Below are positions 34,371 through 46,539 of a stretch of 64,000 nucleotides of DNA, one piece after another (positions within the stretch are counted from its first letter, which is position 1; each line of letters opens with the position of its first letter). The notes beneath the pieces are model-generated. The model had not been told where the DNA came from. It worked only from the letters and a program-made list of their open reading frames with translations, and did no database searches. A program made the position numbers and the translations under genes. This DNA comes from Triglochin maritima (lineage: Eukaryota; Streptophyta; Magnoliopsida; Alismatales; Juncaginaceae): NCBI GenBank assembly GCA_963682175.1, contig OY821777.1, forward strand, positions 3,551,501-3,615,500, in the 5' to 3' direction.

Positions 34371-34801
34371 GATCGCGGGACGGATGTCCGGTTTGACCCT
34401 TGGTGGCGTTGTTGTTTTACTGCTTTGTTTTCCATGCCATGCTATACTAGTATGTTAGGGCATATAGGTGAGCTTGTCATACGGGGTTTCCTTATGGAAA
34501 CTCAGGCATTGTTGTTATGTTTATTTTCAGGACCGCGTTAGGTTCCGGCGGGTGGTGACCGAGGGAGATTGCACTTTGGGACTGGATCCTGTCGTCTGCC
34601 TACTTTTAAGTTGTCGTGATTATATGTACCTTGTGTTTCGTGTTGTAATGTAATCACTCTTTTGACAAACTCGTATTGTATTCTGGTGCACCAGACTTAT
34701 TTATGTATTTCCTTCAGTAATGTCCCCACTCTTGATGGTTGTGTCCATGTGTGTCTCTTAATTTAAAAAGTTTAAATTTTCCACTGTTCGGGGATATTAC
34801 A

Positions 34802-35356
34802 CAAACGAAAAACACATACCACAAGACAATAATTTTTACGTGGAAAAATCACCTCCCCCACATGTTCACAAATCTACTATTTGTCAAAATGTTACACTAA
34901 GAGAGGGGAGGCACAAGTATTTATAATAAATCTTACAAAATTCTTAAATTGGTGTGATCTGTACCGTACATCAAATTACAGATAAACAAGTATACATCCG
35001 GAATATAAAATTGGATCTTTAGTTTTCGAAAAAATTCACGAATGGGTAATTGGATCTTCCGCTATACTCAACATGATATACCGAGTGTGGCTAACTACAT
35101 TGGGAGATCATCTATCCTGACTCTTGAGACAAAATAACAATTCAAGTTGAATGTTTGGGATGTTTAAGATTTAAAATTAATAACGAAAACATGACAAAGT
35201 TGATTAGTTTTAGAAAACATTCATACAAATCATGCCGAGAAAATAAATTAGTAAAGTTCACTTTGAATAATAGTCATCCTAAATCCAAATCAAGTCGATC
35301 TAGCCTTTGACTTAACCTGAAATTTCATGGACTTTCGGTTTTATATCGGATGCTCG
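34802..35356. other. Spacer between solo LTR and hAT MITE
   Basis: 34815-34900 contains AATTTTTACGTGGAAAAATC, similar to a phrase common in plant LTRs, so this may be an old LTR relic. No coding feature seen. Confidence 0.4.
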
Positions 35357-35824
35357 TAGGGGTGTAAACGGGTCGGGTACGGGTCGGGTATGCCCCTACC
35401 CGTACCCGTACCCGGCTAAATTAGCGGGTACGGGTACGGGTATATACCCGTCAAAAAACATATATACCCGTACCCGACCCGTACCCGTTAAGTTAGCGGG
35501 TACGGGGCGGGTAAACGGGTATAGCGGGTATAATATATAAAAATATAATATATATTATATAAAAAATATATTATATATAAAAAATATATAATATATAACA
35601 TATAAAATATTATATATATAATATAATATATCTTAACGGGTATACGGGTAAACGGGTATGGGTAATGCGTATACCCGTACCCGACCTGTTTATTAAGCGG
35701 GTAAACGGGTACGGGTATACGGGTTTGAATTTTTAAACGGGTATGTATTTTTGTACCCATACCCGTACCCGCCCGGGACGGGTGACCGGGTATACGGGTA
35801 TTACCCGCCCCGTTTACACCCCTA
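35357..35824. mobile_element. hAT-type MITE with GGGTACGGGT-rich interior, 468 bp
   Basis: Perfect 16-bp terminal inverted repeats TAGGGGTGTAAACGGG and CCCGTTTACACCCCTA. An exact 8-bp target-site duplication GATGCTCG lies at 35349-35356 and 35825-35832. The interior is CGGGTA/TACCCG repeats around an AT-only core (about 35530-35635). Size and TSD length fit a non-autonomous hAT element. Confidence 0.93.
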
Positions 35825-35872
35825 GATGCTCGGATAGCCAGGTTTAAATCTGTGTTGCTCAAATTCTCGAAC

Positions 35873-37729
35873 ATGTCCCGGACATGTCCGTCCGCAGCAA
35901 TCCGAACGGGACACTTGAAACCTCTCCTCTCCCTTCGACCAAACCCTTCCCACCACTTCCACGCCGCACCCCACGCGTACGACCAAAACCTCCACCTCCG
36001 CCGCCTCGTCCGGTCGGGCGATATCCACACCGCCCGCCACCTATTCGACCAAATGTCCCACAAAGACGCCGTCTCCTTCAACACCATGATCGCCGCCTAC
36101 TGGTCCCACAACCTCCCCCACCTCGCCCGATCCCTATTCCTTTCCATGCCCTCCCGCACTGTCGTCTCCTACAACTGCATGCTCGCCGGCCACATCACTT
36201 CAGCAGATATCGAGACCGCCCTGGCCTTCTTCCGACACATGCCCATCCGGAACGTTGCGTCCTGGAACGCGCTTCTGTCCGGGCTCGTGAGGGTTGGGAT
36301 GCTTGAGGAGGCGGAGAGGATGTTCGAGGAAATGCCCGAGAGGAATGTGGTATCGTACACGGCGATGGTGGACGGGTTGATGAGAGGAGGGGAGGTTGAG
36401 AGGGCGAGGGCGCTTTTCGAGAGGGTGCCGGAGAGGAATGTGGTTTCGTGGGTAGTGATGATTAGTGGGTATGTGGAGAATGGGAAGATGGAGGAGGCGA
36501 GGAGGCTTTTTGAGGATATGCCTCAGAAGAGTGCCGTGGCGATTACCGCGATGATGACCGGGTATTGTAACGAGGGGGATTTGGAGAGCGCCAGATGGCT
36601 TTTCGAGGGGTTGAGGTTCAAGGATCTCGTCTCGTGGAATGTTATGATAGCTGGTATGATTTTTGCGTTTTTCATGTCGGGTTCGTTAAGTTGATATCAG
36701 GTTCCCTGAATTGTTACCGAAGGCACGTGTGCAATTTTTTAATGCAATTCATTTGCCTATAATGACTTCGCATTTGTAGGTTATACACATAATTTGCTTG
36801 GTGAGGAAGCACTGAATTTACACAGAAGGATGACGAAAGTGGGTATGAAACCAGACCACACAACCCTTATTGTTGTTGCGGCAGCATGTTCTATTGTTAC
36901 ATCATTACAAAGCGGAATGCAAATTCATGCTATTGCTGTTAAAAACAGACTCAACTCGGTCACCACCTTGTGTAATGCTTTGATGACTATGTACAACAAA
37001 TGTGGTAGCATTGATAACTCTAAGTTGCTCTTCGAGGATATACCTGACCATAATATAATTTCATGGAACACTATAATTGCTGCATACACACAACATGGCT
37101 ACTATGAGAAGGTTCTCACTACTTTCAACGAATTGCTCAAAGATGGACTGAAACCAGATGGTATCACATTCCTCAGTGTTTTATCTGTATGTGGCCATGT
37201 TGGGATGGTGGATGAGAGTTTGGAATGGTTCTGTTTGATGGTTGATGAGTACAAAATTCTTCCGTTAACTGAGCATTTTTCTTGCCTTGTTGATATTCTC
37301 GGTCGAGCCGGTAAGTTGGAGAAAGCCTACCAACTCATTCTGTCAATGCCATCGAAAGTGGATTCTGCAGTATGGAGTGCGCTTCTTGGTGCTTGTCGGG
37401 TATACTTAAATGTTGAGTTGGGAGAGTTAGCTGCTATAAAGATATTGGAGCTAGACCCTCAGAATTCAGCAGCATATGTCATGTTGTCAAATATATATGC
37501 GGCTGCTGGTATGTGGTCGGATGTCACCAGAGTGAGGCTTCTGATGAAAGAGCGAGGCATTAAAAAAGAACGAGGCTATAGTTGGATCGAGATTGGAAAT
37601 AAGTTGCAAATGTTCACAGGTGGAGATGTGTCACACCCAGATATTAGTAAAATTCATGCAGAACTCAGAAGGATCTTTCAGCATATGCATAAGAGAGATT
37701 GTGATGACAGCTTAATCTTGTATTTGTGA
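35873..37729 (+). CDS. Pentatricopeptide repeat protein, PLS class with E-type C terminus
   Basis: Two exons, 35873-36653 and 36780-37729, joined within a Gly codon (MIAG then YTHN), give 576 residues; an in-frame ATG at 35852 would add seven. Tandem PPR motifs run through most of the protein, with short-type units typical of PLS proteins (NVASWNALLSGLVRVGMLEE, NVVSYTAMVDGLMRGGEVER). The end (YVMLSNIYAAAGMWSDVTRV, then GYSWIEIGNKLQMF) is an E/E+ region and there is no DYW deaminase domain. Such proteins bind organellar RNA, often for C-to-U editing, in mitochondria or plastids; the basic, Ser/Pro-rich N terminus fits a transit peptide. The first exon is GC-rich and C-ending in codon use, the second AT-rich. 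A hAT MITE ends 48 bp before the start, so the promoter or 5' UTR includes it. Confidence 0.92.
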
Positions 37730-38798
37730 TCATCAGTACAAGCTTCTATAGTTTAAACAAAGATATAAGCATACAGAGAAAATGACATGATCCAGTTTAG
37801 TCTGACAATTCCGAAGAAGACTTGGATATAAAATACTGTTGTTATTCTAAAATGATATTACGGAAAGAGTGTTGATTTGGAAGGCTATAGGCACAACTCT
37901 GGAAGATGATCCGCCAACATGAACTCATATTGGTACACTGTGCAGGTATCGGTTTGACGGTTTAGCATACAAGATTCACATCCCACGTTGAACTCAAGTT
38001 TGACCAAAATATGTAACCAAACCATTGATTTCAATTTAGATAAAATTAGTCTAAAATATGAAGCCATTAAATTTGAATAAAGTACAACAAAGATGCCCTA
38101 AGCCCCACTACTTGAGACAAAAATGTTAAAGACAATACCGTAATTAAAAAAACTGAATGCAAAAACCTTACATATTTGTCACTTTCATTTGTGAATTGAT
38201 TTCCGTAATGTTGAAACATGAAAGGTTAAACACAACAACATAATTGAAAGAACTTGAAGAAAATACCTCACATGTTCATCACTTTCATTTTTGGTTTAAT
38301 TATGATTATATTGAATTTACAGATGGTGGAATTGCTTTCAAATTTTCATTTAAGCTCCAATGCTCCATGTTATATTTATAAATAATCATAATTTGTTTGT
38401 GGAGCAATTCTCGATGCTATCTTACTAGTTAATATTATAATATAAGTTGTGGGGGAATAACTTTAAAATTACCATACACGAAGATGTGTTAAATCTTGGG
38501 TATGATACTGACCTATATGATAATTATCTTTATGTCAAAAATTTCAAAGTTTCAAAAAACAATCAAAAGTCTAGTGGATCATGAAAAAGTTAATTAAAGA
38601 TTTGACTTTATATATTAACCTATAACGATGCTAATTTTAATGTACTTACATAATTGTAGGTATGCAAGAAAACATTTTTTCATGTAGAATCTTAACACTT
38701 AGCAACCACATAATTGTTTATTGTACACAATATATAGAATTATATGAACAAGACACTGTATTTCACTTCATTATTTGAGAATTGACACATTTCAATAA
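37730..38798. other. 3' flank and intergenic DNA
   Basis: 38080-38310 contains two imperfect copies of a phrase around AAAACCTTACATATTTGTCACT / AAATACCTCACATGTTCATCACT (degenerate direct repeat, about 120 bp apart). Nothing coding recognised. Confidence 0.5.
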
Positions 38799-38860
38799 TT
38801 TGCTTACAACAACAACAACAAAGCCTTTAATCCCAAACTAGTTGGGGAATACTTTGCTTA
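38799..38860 (-). mobile_element. Truncated SINE fragment, minus orientation
   Basis: ACAACAACAACAACAAAGCC followed by CCCAAACTAGTTGGGG is the reverse of the fragment at 10599-10651. TTTGCTTA flanks it at 38799-38806 and 38853-38860. Confidence 0.7.
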
Positions 38861-40640
38861 TATTAAGAGATGTAAAAGAACACGTAAAAAAATTACTTTC
38901 TCTTGAGTACATTAAGAGATGATATGCTAAAGAACTACTGTAATTTATGTAAACAAAATACATATTTGGTTGGAGCTGTCAAGCTAAAAATTCTTGATTT
39001 GCTTTGGAAAATGTTATACTTGATCCTTCAAAATTATGTTCCGTGTAGAATTACCATAGAGAAAATTTCCTTTTTCTTTACCGGAGAAGTAATGATTTCT
39101 AGAAGAACAATGCAGATTACTTCACTAATGTAACTTTACTTTGTTGTTACATACCTTAGTCACTATTATCTGATACATTAATTTCGTCCTAATCCGCCAT
39201 CTTCCAATTTCAGCCAATGTCGTGGCTCATCTTATCTGAATGCCTTCGATATCTTCCACCAAAATACACAGACGATATCCGTTGGAGGTGAGCATGATCC
39301 ATGGATATCAATTCAATGCTTTCCCAAAAAATTATTGTCGTATTTGAGTAAATGACATCTTGGAAAAACTCTATAAATACCACATTCGACGAGGAGGCTC
39401 TTCGCACTTCAGGGCCCTATCGAGTCAAGTATAACTTCTTTCAAGATAGTTTCTCTAAGGCGAGCTTTCCTTTTTGTTCCTATTTTTTTCCGTAGTATTT
39501 TTCCAAAGTTCAAGCTTGGTGGGAATTATTTTGGAAGGAAGATGCATTGTTGAGTTGATGGTCTATCAGATGTTTCCTTATGACTATCTTTCAATGAAAT
39601 TCCTTAAATATGACTAAATGTATGACACGTCGGTTAACATGAGGATCAACAGGGTCATGAAATCGTATAATATATGCTGGAGACTAAGTGGTAAACATTT
39701 AAATACAAAACCTTTTTTTATTTACTAATAATATGCTAGCAAAAAGATTTTGATCTAATTTTATGATTTGTGTTACTCTTACAAGAAGTACGAGTTTTGA
39801 TAACTATAACAGTATAAAGTTTTGTGCCCTACTCAATATGTGTGTATATACATATATCATATGTTTTGACTTCCTTAGGATTAAAGTATTTGACCTTTTC
39901 ATTGTATAGATTATAAGTTTTGGCTTTCTTTCCTTTTAAGTGTACAAATGGTAGATGAAATAGGTCGGTCCCATTGAGATCAAAGAGATTTTTCAAGTTT
40001 CATTTAGTTACTTTTATAGTTTTTACAATTTTTGTGTAATATTTCTTAGCTAGCTACATTCTTGTTTAAGAAAGTTGACCATCTAGAGCTACTTGAGTTG
40101 GTGGATATATTAATTCTTTCATGTTAAGATCTTGGTTTCTCATGATATTTATGGCGAAGTCTTTTTTTTCTACCTAAAATGCACATAGTGAATCTTCTAG
40201 GACTAGTTTAGTTGGTGGATCTCTTATTTTAGAATAGTCAACATCGTAAACCAAACATCAACAAAGCATGTTACATCATTGGTACAACTAGACTAACATA
40301 TATAAATCTTTCAAAAAATGTAGATAATAGATCTGCAAAGACCAAATTAAATAAAAGAAAAAGATAAAATAATTAGACACATTTACATGTGAAGATTTTG
40401 GATATATTTTCCCATGGATGTTGTGTATTACATGTCCATTGCTGTTTTACTATATGACGTTAACCGAATTGGTTGACTTATATTGTGAAATACCGAAGTC
40501 CAGGATTTTAGCTTCAAACAGACAATGGGTTGTGTATTGGCGTTTAACTAGAATGAATGTAATATAATTTTGAAAAGTTCGAAATTTCTTTTTTCTCGAC
40601 TCGTATGTATAAACAAGTTAATATTTTTACCAATAAGCTC
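38861..40640. other. Intergenic DNA with a possible promoter
   Basis: A TATA-like CTATAAATACC lies at 39370-39380, followed by a short GC-richer stretch (to about 39430), but no coding exon could be tied to it. The rest is AT-rich without recognisable features. Confidence 0.35.
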
Positions 40641-41999
40641 ATGGCTTACAGAAAGCAAATGGAGCAAATTGCAACTGGTGATTACCTCCCAAGGAGGAGT
40701 GAGAGGATACAAGAATTGAATGAAAAGAACAAGGGTAAGCAAGTAAACTACAAGGATCCACTGGACTTCTCAAATGAAAGTGGAAGTGGTAGTAGACAAG
40801 TGAAAGGAAAAGGGAAAGGCAGGAAGAATAAAAAGAAGCAAGTAGATGATGAGGCAGATATATCTTTCCATTCAGATAAAGCTAGCAAGGTTAATTGGCA
40901 CTAATTTTTTAATTATTTTGGAGATATATTATATAATACAAATTTATAAAATCGAAACCATTTTTTATGTCTTTATGTGGGAATCCTAAGTAGAAAAGAA
41001 AATTATGGACCATTAAAATCATCTGAAAATTGTCATATTGGTGTTGTTTTTTCAACTACATTTATGTGTGTGTTTGTATGTATGTATATATGTCCGTATG
41101 TTTTCAGCTTACTGCTCAAGAGTACTAAATTTCTCTGTCCTTTTTCATGTAAAGCAAATATCTCTTTAATTTCCTTTGCCCATTTTTGCGTGAATACAAT
41201 GGAGGTAGATATGAACCAACACTATTATTGGGTTTATTAACGAGTACAATTAAAAAATCCTACTTTGAAATCATTTTAGCTCTGTTTTTTTCTTTTGACA
41301 GAGAAGAAAACCCACGGATTTGGATTTTTGTCTGCCTGAGAATGTAAAAGGTAAACTTTTATTAACAGGATCCTATTTTATGACATGGTAGAAACCTAAG
41401 AAGTTTAAATGAACTACGGTGAGAATGATATTTGGTGGTAATGAGTTATTGCATATCAACAGATTGCATGGAACGTCGTTGGACTTATTTATTTCACAGC
41501 AACTCTGGTTCTATTCTTCAGATGGCTATGCACAATCCCTCAGAACTTGTTCAAGTAAGCTCATTGTTTCATAAGTACTAGTACAACTTTTACCATTTCT
41601 TCCTAAAGATTTTATATCTTCTATATTAGTCATATTTCATTACTATTATATAATCTCGACTAGTAATGAACACGAGATGGACCTTCTAAGTACTGCAACT
41701 CAAACCAAAGAAAAATACGAATAACACATGTTCTTGCATTGTCATTATTATTCAACTTTAACTTGTTACAAATACATAATAGCTTCAAGACGAATTGTTG
41801 TTTTCAGGCCACAATGGAATTTCCAACATGAACTTGTTCAAATACATACTAGCTTCAACATGATTGTTGTTTTCAGGCCACAAAGGAATATTCATACGAG
41901 GAGAGTTTGATGAGGTTCGCCAAGAGTTGTGGGCCTGCAGTCGAAGGGTACGCCAAAAAGTACTTCGAAGAAAATCTGCACAATACAACTCAAAATTGA
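40641..41999 (+). CDS. Small unidentified four-exon gene (170 residues)
   Basis: Exons 40641-40889, 41302-41350, 41463-41554 and 41877-41999 join in frame with GT-AG introns. I do not recognise the product. It begins MAYRKQMEQIATGDYL, has a basic Lys/Gly-rich middle (VKGKGKGRKNKKKQ) that could be a nuclear localisation signal, then RRKPTDLDFCLPENVK, ERRWTYLFHSNSGSI and an acidic/aromatic C-terminal part (EEN). Four exons in phase argue for a real gene. The ATG at 40641 has an in-frame ATG 36 bases upstream; earlier exons cannot be excluded. The last acceptor lies in a short tandem duplication. Confidence 0.6.
41765..41895. repeat. Duplicated 3' splice site (about 70-bp tandem duplication)
   Basis: Two copies of a phrase ending TTGTTGTTTTCAGGCCACAA lie about 68 bp apart, at 41803-41825 and 41868-41885. 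Only the second acceptor keeps the frame of the preceding gene; the first leads to an early stop. Confidence 0.85.
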
Positions 42000-43050
42000 A
42001 AGAAAAGCAAGAGTACCAATAAATACTCAAGCAACACCAACAATGAATTGTAAACATACAACTCTAAAGACAGACTACAAAATTTACCCACACAACTCCA
42101 ACTTCTACACCAACATGGGCAAAAAGAGAGCACACGTGTGATGAGACTCGTGATCTCAATAACTCTAACATCACAACAAATTAATAGCGTTCTTGCTGCA
42201 CTAACTGCATCCGAATGGTTTGAGGGTGATTTCTTTGATTTTTGATAGTCTTGTGGACACGAGAGAAGTAATAGGGGTGGTGGTGGTTTGAGCATGTTTG
42301 GAACAGTTGTTTTGTAGCTCAATGGTGTGAAAAGTTGCTTGTCATGGTGAAACATTTTATACTCTTTCAAACTATGTTTGGAATGATTTCGTTGTGATGA
42401 ATTGGCATCGTTTTAATAGGTTCATGTTTATCCTCTCTGATACATGTAAATGGTTTGTTTCAAGATGACGCAGAATTAATCAAATGTGATATATTTCCTT
42501 TTTGAATCGAAGTGATAAGAGAAGTTTTGATTTCTTTCCTTTTTTTAGTATTAAACCCAAATGATGAAAACAAATTGATTACATACATCATACGTTTCCA
42601 AAAATTTAGAATGAGGACATATGTTACATGTTCTTTTTTTAGTATTTGAAAAATAAAAAAAATGTAATTGTTCGCAAAAAAAATGTGTAGTATATGTCAT
42701 CATTTAAAACTAGTGACCGCTTGACGATATTACCCAAAGAAAATATGTAAATGTAACTAAACAATAGATAGTAGTGATGTAAATACAGTTGCCTACACAT
42801 TATGACAACTTGAGATCTTAACAACTTCCACGGTCACTTATTATCAAATAGTTTGGTGTATGGGTAGTACGGGAGAGTAGGAGATTGGGATGGCCTACTC
42901 TCGGTTTTCGTTGAAATGGGTAATGGGTATGACCCAACTCTCCCCGAATCAATCTACTTGTATCGGCTTGCCTTCGTTTGGGGTCATCAAGTTTGTATAG
43001 ACAACTTTATGCACTTAGCATAATAAAGTGAATATGTTTTGGATGACGTA
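42000..43050. other. 3' flank and intergenic DNA
   Basis: AT-rich, no recognisable gene, RNA or element. Confidence 0.45.
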
Positions 43051-43054
43051 GTTG

Positions 43055-43300
43055 AGACGCTTTTACTCGATATGTACGCAATGTGTGGGATTGTCAAGGC
43101 AGCTCGTGCGGTTTTCGATCCATTAAAAGACACTAGAAAAGTTTTCTAGCTTCGAATTCGATTATTTGTTGTTATAGAAAACATGGGTACGTTTAAGAAG
43201 CTATAAAAAGTTTCAGACTAATGGAGTCATGGAGGCATCATTGGTTGTTCTAGATCATATAACTTTTACAGGTTTTCTATCAACTTCGATTTGGTACATG
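43055..43300 (+). pseudogene. Pentatricopeptide repeat gene relic
   Basis: Short plus-strand stretches in shifting frames match PLS-type PPR phrases: ETLLLDMYAMCGIVKAARAVFD (43061-43125), then KHGYV, EAIKSF, and DHITFTGFLST (43253-43290). Frame breaks and stops lie between them and both ends are missing. Probably an old duplicated fragment; its source is not clearly the gene at 35873. Confidence 0.7.
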
Positions 43301-44485
43301 AAGTTTTCGATATGTTTGATTGCTCATCTTTTCATTAAAAGTTATGCGGATAAATGAAGAGTTTTTTTTTTATTATCAAAATTTCTTTTTAAAAAAAAAA
43401 TTCAATCTAACTTTATCGCCGGCGTCAGGACGGGCGTTTGTATAGCTTCACGAATCACGCCCACGAGAAACGCAACCCCATGGACATTTTTACCCTCGAC
43501 ACTTCCCCAATATTTCTATTTTGCCCCTCCTATTCAACCCCACCCCCAAATCCCTAATCGCCCTTTCTTCCCCATTTCTCCACTCCTCGAAGGTTTGCTT
43601 CTCGCTTGCAACTTTTGGTACCTAAATTTCCGTTCCCTCTTTGCGTATGCTTCGGATGTTGTCGTAATTGTTGTCTTTAGTGTAATTTGTAGGGTCTGTC
43701 CTTTTTTTTTAATGATTTGCATGCTTGATTTGTTTAATGCTGAGCTTGGATAAAATATTGTGAAGGAAATGTGGAGAGAGGGTTGAAGAGAAACTTAGTT
43801 GATGATTAGTTGAGCTTCGACTTTTCCTCGAGGAATGGAATCATGAGAGGATGAAGAAGTTATGATAGTTAATACTGAGGTTACGAAGTTTTCCTGGAAA
43901 ATAGGAAGAAATGTGGGAAAGTTTGCGACTTTCGGGTTGTAATTTGAGTTTTTTTTCGCTTGGACTACGGATTGAGAAATTAATATCAGTCTAATATGTG
44001 ATCGCGGGAATACCCACTCATAGTCGTGGATGATATCATCTCGATGTTTTGTTAACTCTTTTAGAAAGCATTAATGTGTTCAATTAATAGATTTCTAGTG
44101 TGAAATCATTATGTTTTACAACATCATGAAAATACCACTGAACTTCTGTCTTTTTATTGTTCAAGTATCAAGAAACACATATCCAACAACAAAAAATCAT
44201 TATTAGTCTCTTATCTTCTCAAGATCTGAAGAGAATTATGTTCTTTTCTTTCAGTTTTTTTTGTCCACATATTTAATCACATATTTGGGTTTTTATAACC
44301 ATGATTAATTTTTGTACTTGTGCAATATGTGTTTTGGTCTTTGCAGTATTCATTCTGTTCTGGTCAAAAGAATTCACTATTCTCCTTAATGTTCTTAAAA
44401 AGATTTGGGGAACACTTTACAGGACAGTTGTGGAATCTATAGAATTTAACACAATTACTTTTATGTATTTTCACAGAAATATATT
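43301..44485. other. Spacer, possible 5' region of the Harbinger-like genes
   Basis: 43420-43600 is GC/CT-richer and may contain an old promoter or 5' UTR. The rest is AT-rich without recognised features. Confidence 0.35.
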
Positions 44486-45110
44486 ATGCCCAGTGATCCT
44501 GATTCTGATTGTGAAATAACAACCGATGATGAAATAGACAACGAGTCATTAGACTCAGTGACATCCAATGAGGAGGATCAAGATTTACTGTTGATGTTCT
44601 TGGTAGCTACCGTTGAAGATTATTACCGTTGTTCTCGCAGGAAGTTGGTCAACGCAAGAACTTTGACTGGTAATAATATAATGGTTGTGAATAACATGAT
44701 CATATGGCATTACCTTTATTATATTATCTTGAAATTATTTTTCACTTTTATAGAAAGTCATAATCTGTGTTTTGAAGATAGATCCATTACAACCAAGAAC
44801 GTACTCATGGTGGAACGATTTCAGATTTTAGTCAAATGTTAGGACATGACTATAGGAATTGAAATGTGTAGGAAAATTGTACGGTCTGGGATGCATTCGA
44901 CTATTTGACATTTCAACATTGTCTTGAATATTATTGTTGCTTGGGACCTTCTGGTCATCTAAGACATGATAAAGCTAACTCGAAACTTTCCCGCCACTAT
45001 CGATCATATTGTACATCGTGATGGTGGGAATACACAAGTCTCCAGGCTCTCCTTGGACAACAGTGAAGCAGCTTTGGTTCAGGATGCTATAGAAGATTAG
45101 TTTACAGCCT
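44486..45110 (+). pseudogene. PIF/Harbinger (HARBI1-like) transposase relic
   Basis: An acidic N-terminal exon (MPSDPDSDCEITTDDEID, ending VNARTLTG before a donor-like GTAATA at about 44672) is followed by broken stretches. One, near 44908-44960, reads THFNIVLNIIVAWDLLVI in part and resembles the HARBI1 helix region (family form SRHFN.VL). Stops and frameshifts are frequent and the catalytic core is missing. Its neighbour encodes a Myb/SANT-like protein, the usual second gene of this superfamily. Confidence 0.5.
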
Positions 45111-45301
45111 GAAGAAGCAGGTCACATATTATTGTTATAGTGGCCCTATACCCTATGAAAATAATATTTTGTACCTTAAGTTAAACTAAATGGTTGTATT
45201 ACTGCATTTGATTTTGTATTGGATGTATTAAAATCATGTAAGTTGTATTGTTTAATTCCATGGCTAGAATATTTTTTTCATTTTCATGATTTCATCCAGG
45301 T

Positions 45302-46539
45302 ATGGAAGGTAGTGGAGTTCGAAGCACCTTAGATGGTCCTACTCACGCAGCTGAGCACAAGGCTGGGGGAGGGGGTACTTCGCCCTGTCTGGAAAGTGCA
45401 CAGTATGTTACTCCTATTGCGGTTAGGAGTAATCAAAGCAATGATAAACCAGGGAGCAACAAAGCCAAAAAAGCAGTCTGGGATTCCCATCAAAAGGCTG
45501 TCTACATAGAATTGTGTCTACGACAACTTAAAGATGGGGATAAGGTGGGTTCGTTTGCTACTCAAAACGAGAAAAGCAACATGTCCTTGGACTTCCTCAA
45601 AAGAACAGGACAAAACTACACAGGCCCAATTCAAAAATCATTGGGATGGTTTGAGAAAAGCTTGGTCAGCTTGGAATTGGCTCAAGAAGCAGAAAGGATT
45701 GGGTTGGGATCGTAAGAAACTTACCTACATTGCAGATCGTGGTTGGTGGACGCGAAACACGATGGTAACTCATTCGGAATATTTGTTTATTAATGAACTT
45801 ACAGCGTGATTTTCTAAAGTAAGCTTTCTGATTGCAGACATTTCAAGCTATATTTCAACATTTTATTAACTGTTACTATTTGGGTTGTAAAAGTTAGGCC
45901 CATCCAGGACTGGAGAAGTTTAGAGAGGGTCCCTTGCTATGTGAGAATGAGCTCAACTTATTCTTTGGCGTTGTTGCACAAGGGGAAGGGGACATAATAA
46001 CCAACCACAAGAGGACTCATACTGATGCTGGCGAAGGGAACCTCATATCCGTTCACAAGAGGACTCACACTGATGCTGGCGAAGGTAACATCATATCTGG
46101 CCACAAGAGGTCCCACATGGATGTTACTTCAGAGGCTGCCTCTTCGCAAAGAAAGGTGTCTGACTCGATACAGTTTGAGAGAATAAGTTGTGATTCAAAG
46201 AACATCGTTGATGTTCGAGTTGGTTCAACCCACTCAAGCCTACCTCCAGTCAGGCAGGAACATCACTGTAACAGATCCCGAGTGGCGCATCAACTCAACA
46301 AAAACATCTTGGCGGTGATTGAGGAGATGAGGGAGAAGAAAGAACTGAGGAAGTTCTATTCTTATGGGCGCTGTGTTGACTTAATGGCCGAGAGTGGTTG
46401 TGCAGACGACTCCGAGGAGTGGATGTACGGTCTGGTGGCGTTCAAGGAACAAGGTAATCGTCAACTTTACGTACACTTGAGAACACCTGAAAGGAGGCTC
46501 AACTGGTTGAAGGAAAATGCAGCAAAGGTGGTTAATTAA
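45302..46539 (+). pseudogene. Myb/SANT-like DNA-binding protein of a PIF/Harbinger element, frameshifted
   Basis: The SANT-like domain is split over two frames. Its first half is in the frame starting 45302 (VWDSHQKAVYIELCLRQLKD to FLKRTGQNYT), its second half in the +1 frame (AQFKNHWDGLRKAWSAWNWL, GLGWDRKKLTYIADRGWW). The break is near 45625. After an intron, 45898-46539 continues AHPGLEKFREGPLLCENELN and ends LKENAAKVVN with 214 open codons. A 45-60 bp unit encoding HKRTHTDAGEGN is repeated about three times (45990-46125). In the superfamily this protein helps the transposase bind ends. One indel separates it from an open frame, so it decayed recently or was partly domesticated. Confidence 0.7.

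Larger units (their letters stand above)
32300..34801. mobile_element. Solo LTR, 2502 bp, 5-bp target-site duplication CAAAC
   Basis: It starts TGTTATGTCCC and ends GGGATATTACA, with near-inverted ends TGTTATGTCCC/GGGATATTACA. CAAAC flanks it at 32295-32299 and 34802-34806. The interior has a CTT run, at least 13 exact CGGTCGACCG palindromes (32830-33315), a GC-rich stretch, and a degenerate minisatellite around CCTGTGTGGC (33835-34365). Short open frames in it look non-coding. Size suggests a Ty3/gypsy-type LTR, but no internal domains remain. Confidence 0.85.

Noticed and set aside
32349..34653. Several open frames of 60-145 codons in the 2.5-kb LTR
   Set aside because: They come from GC-rich palindromes and minisatellites on both strands and show no protein family motif.
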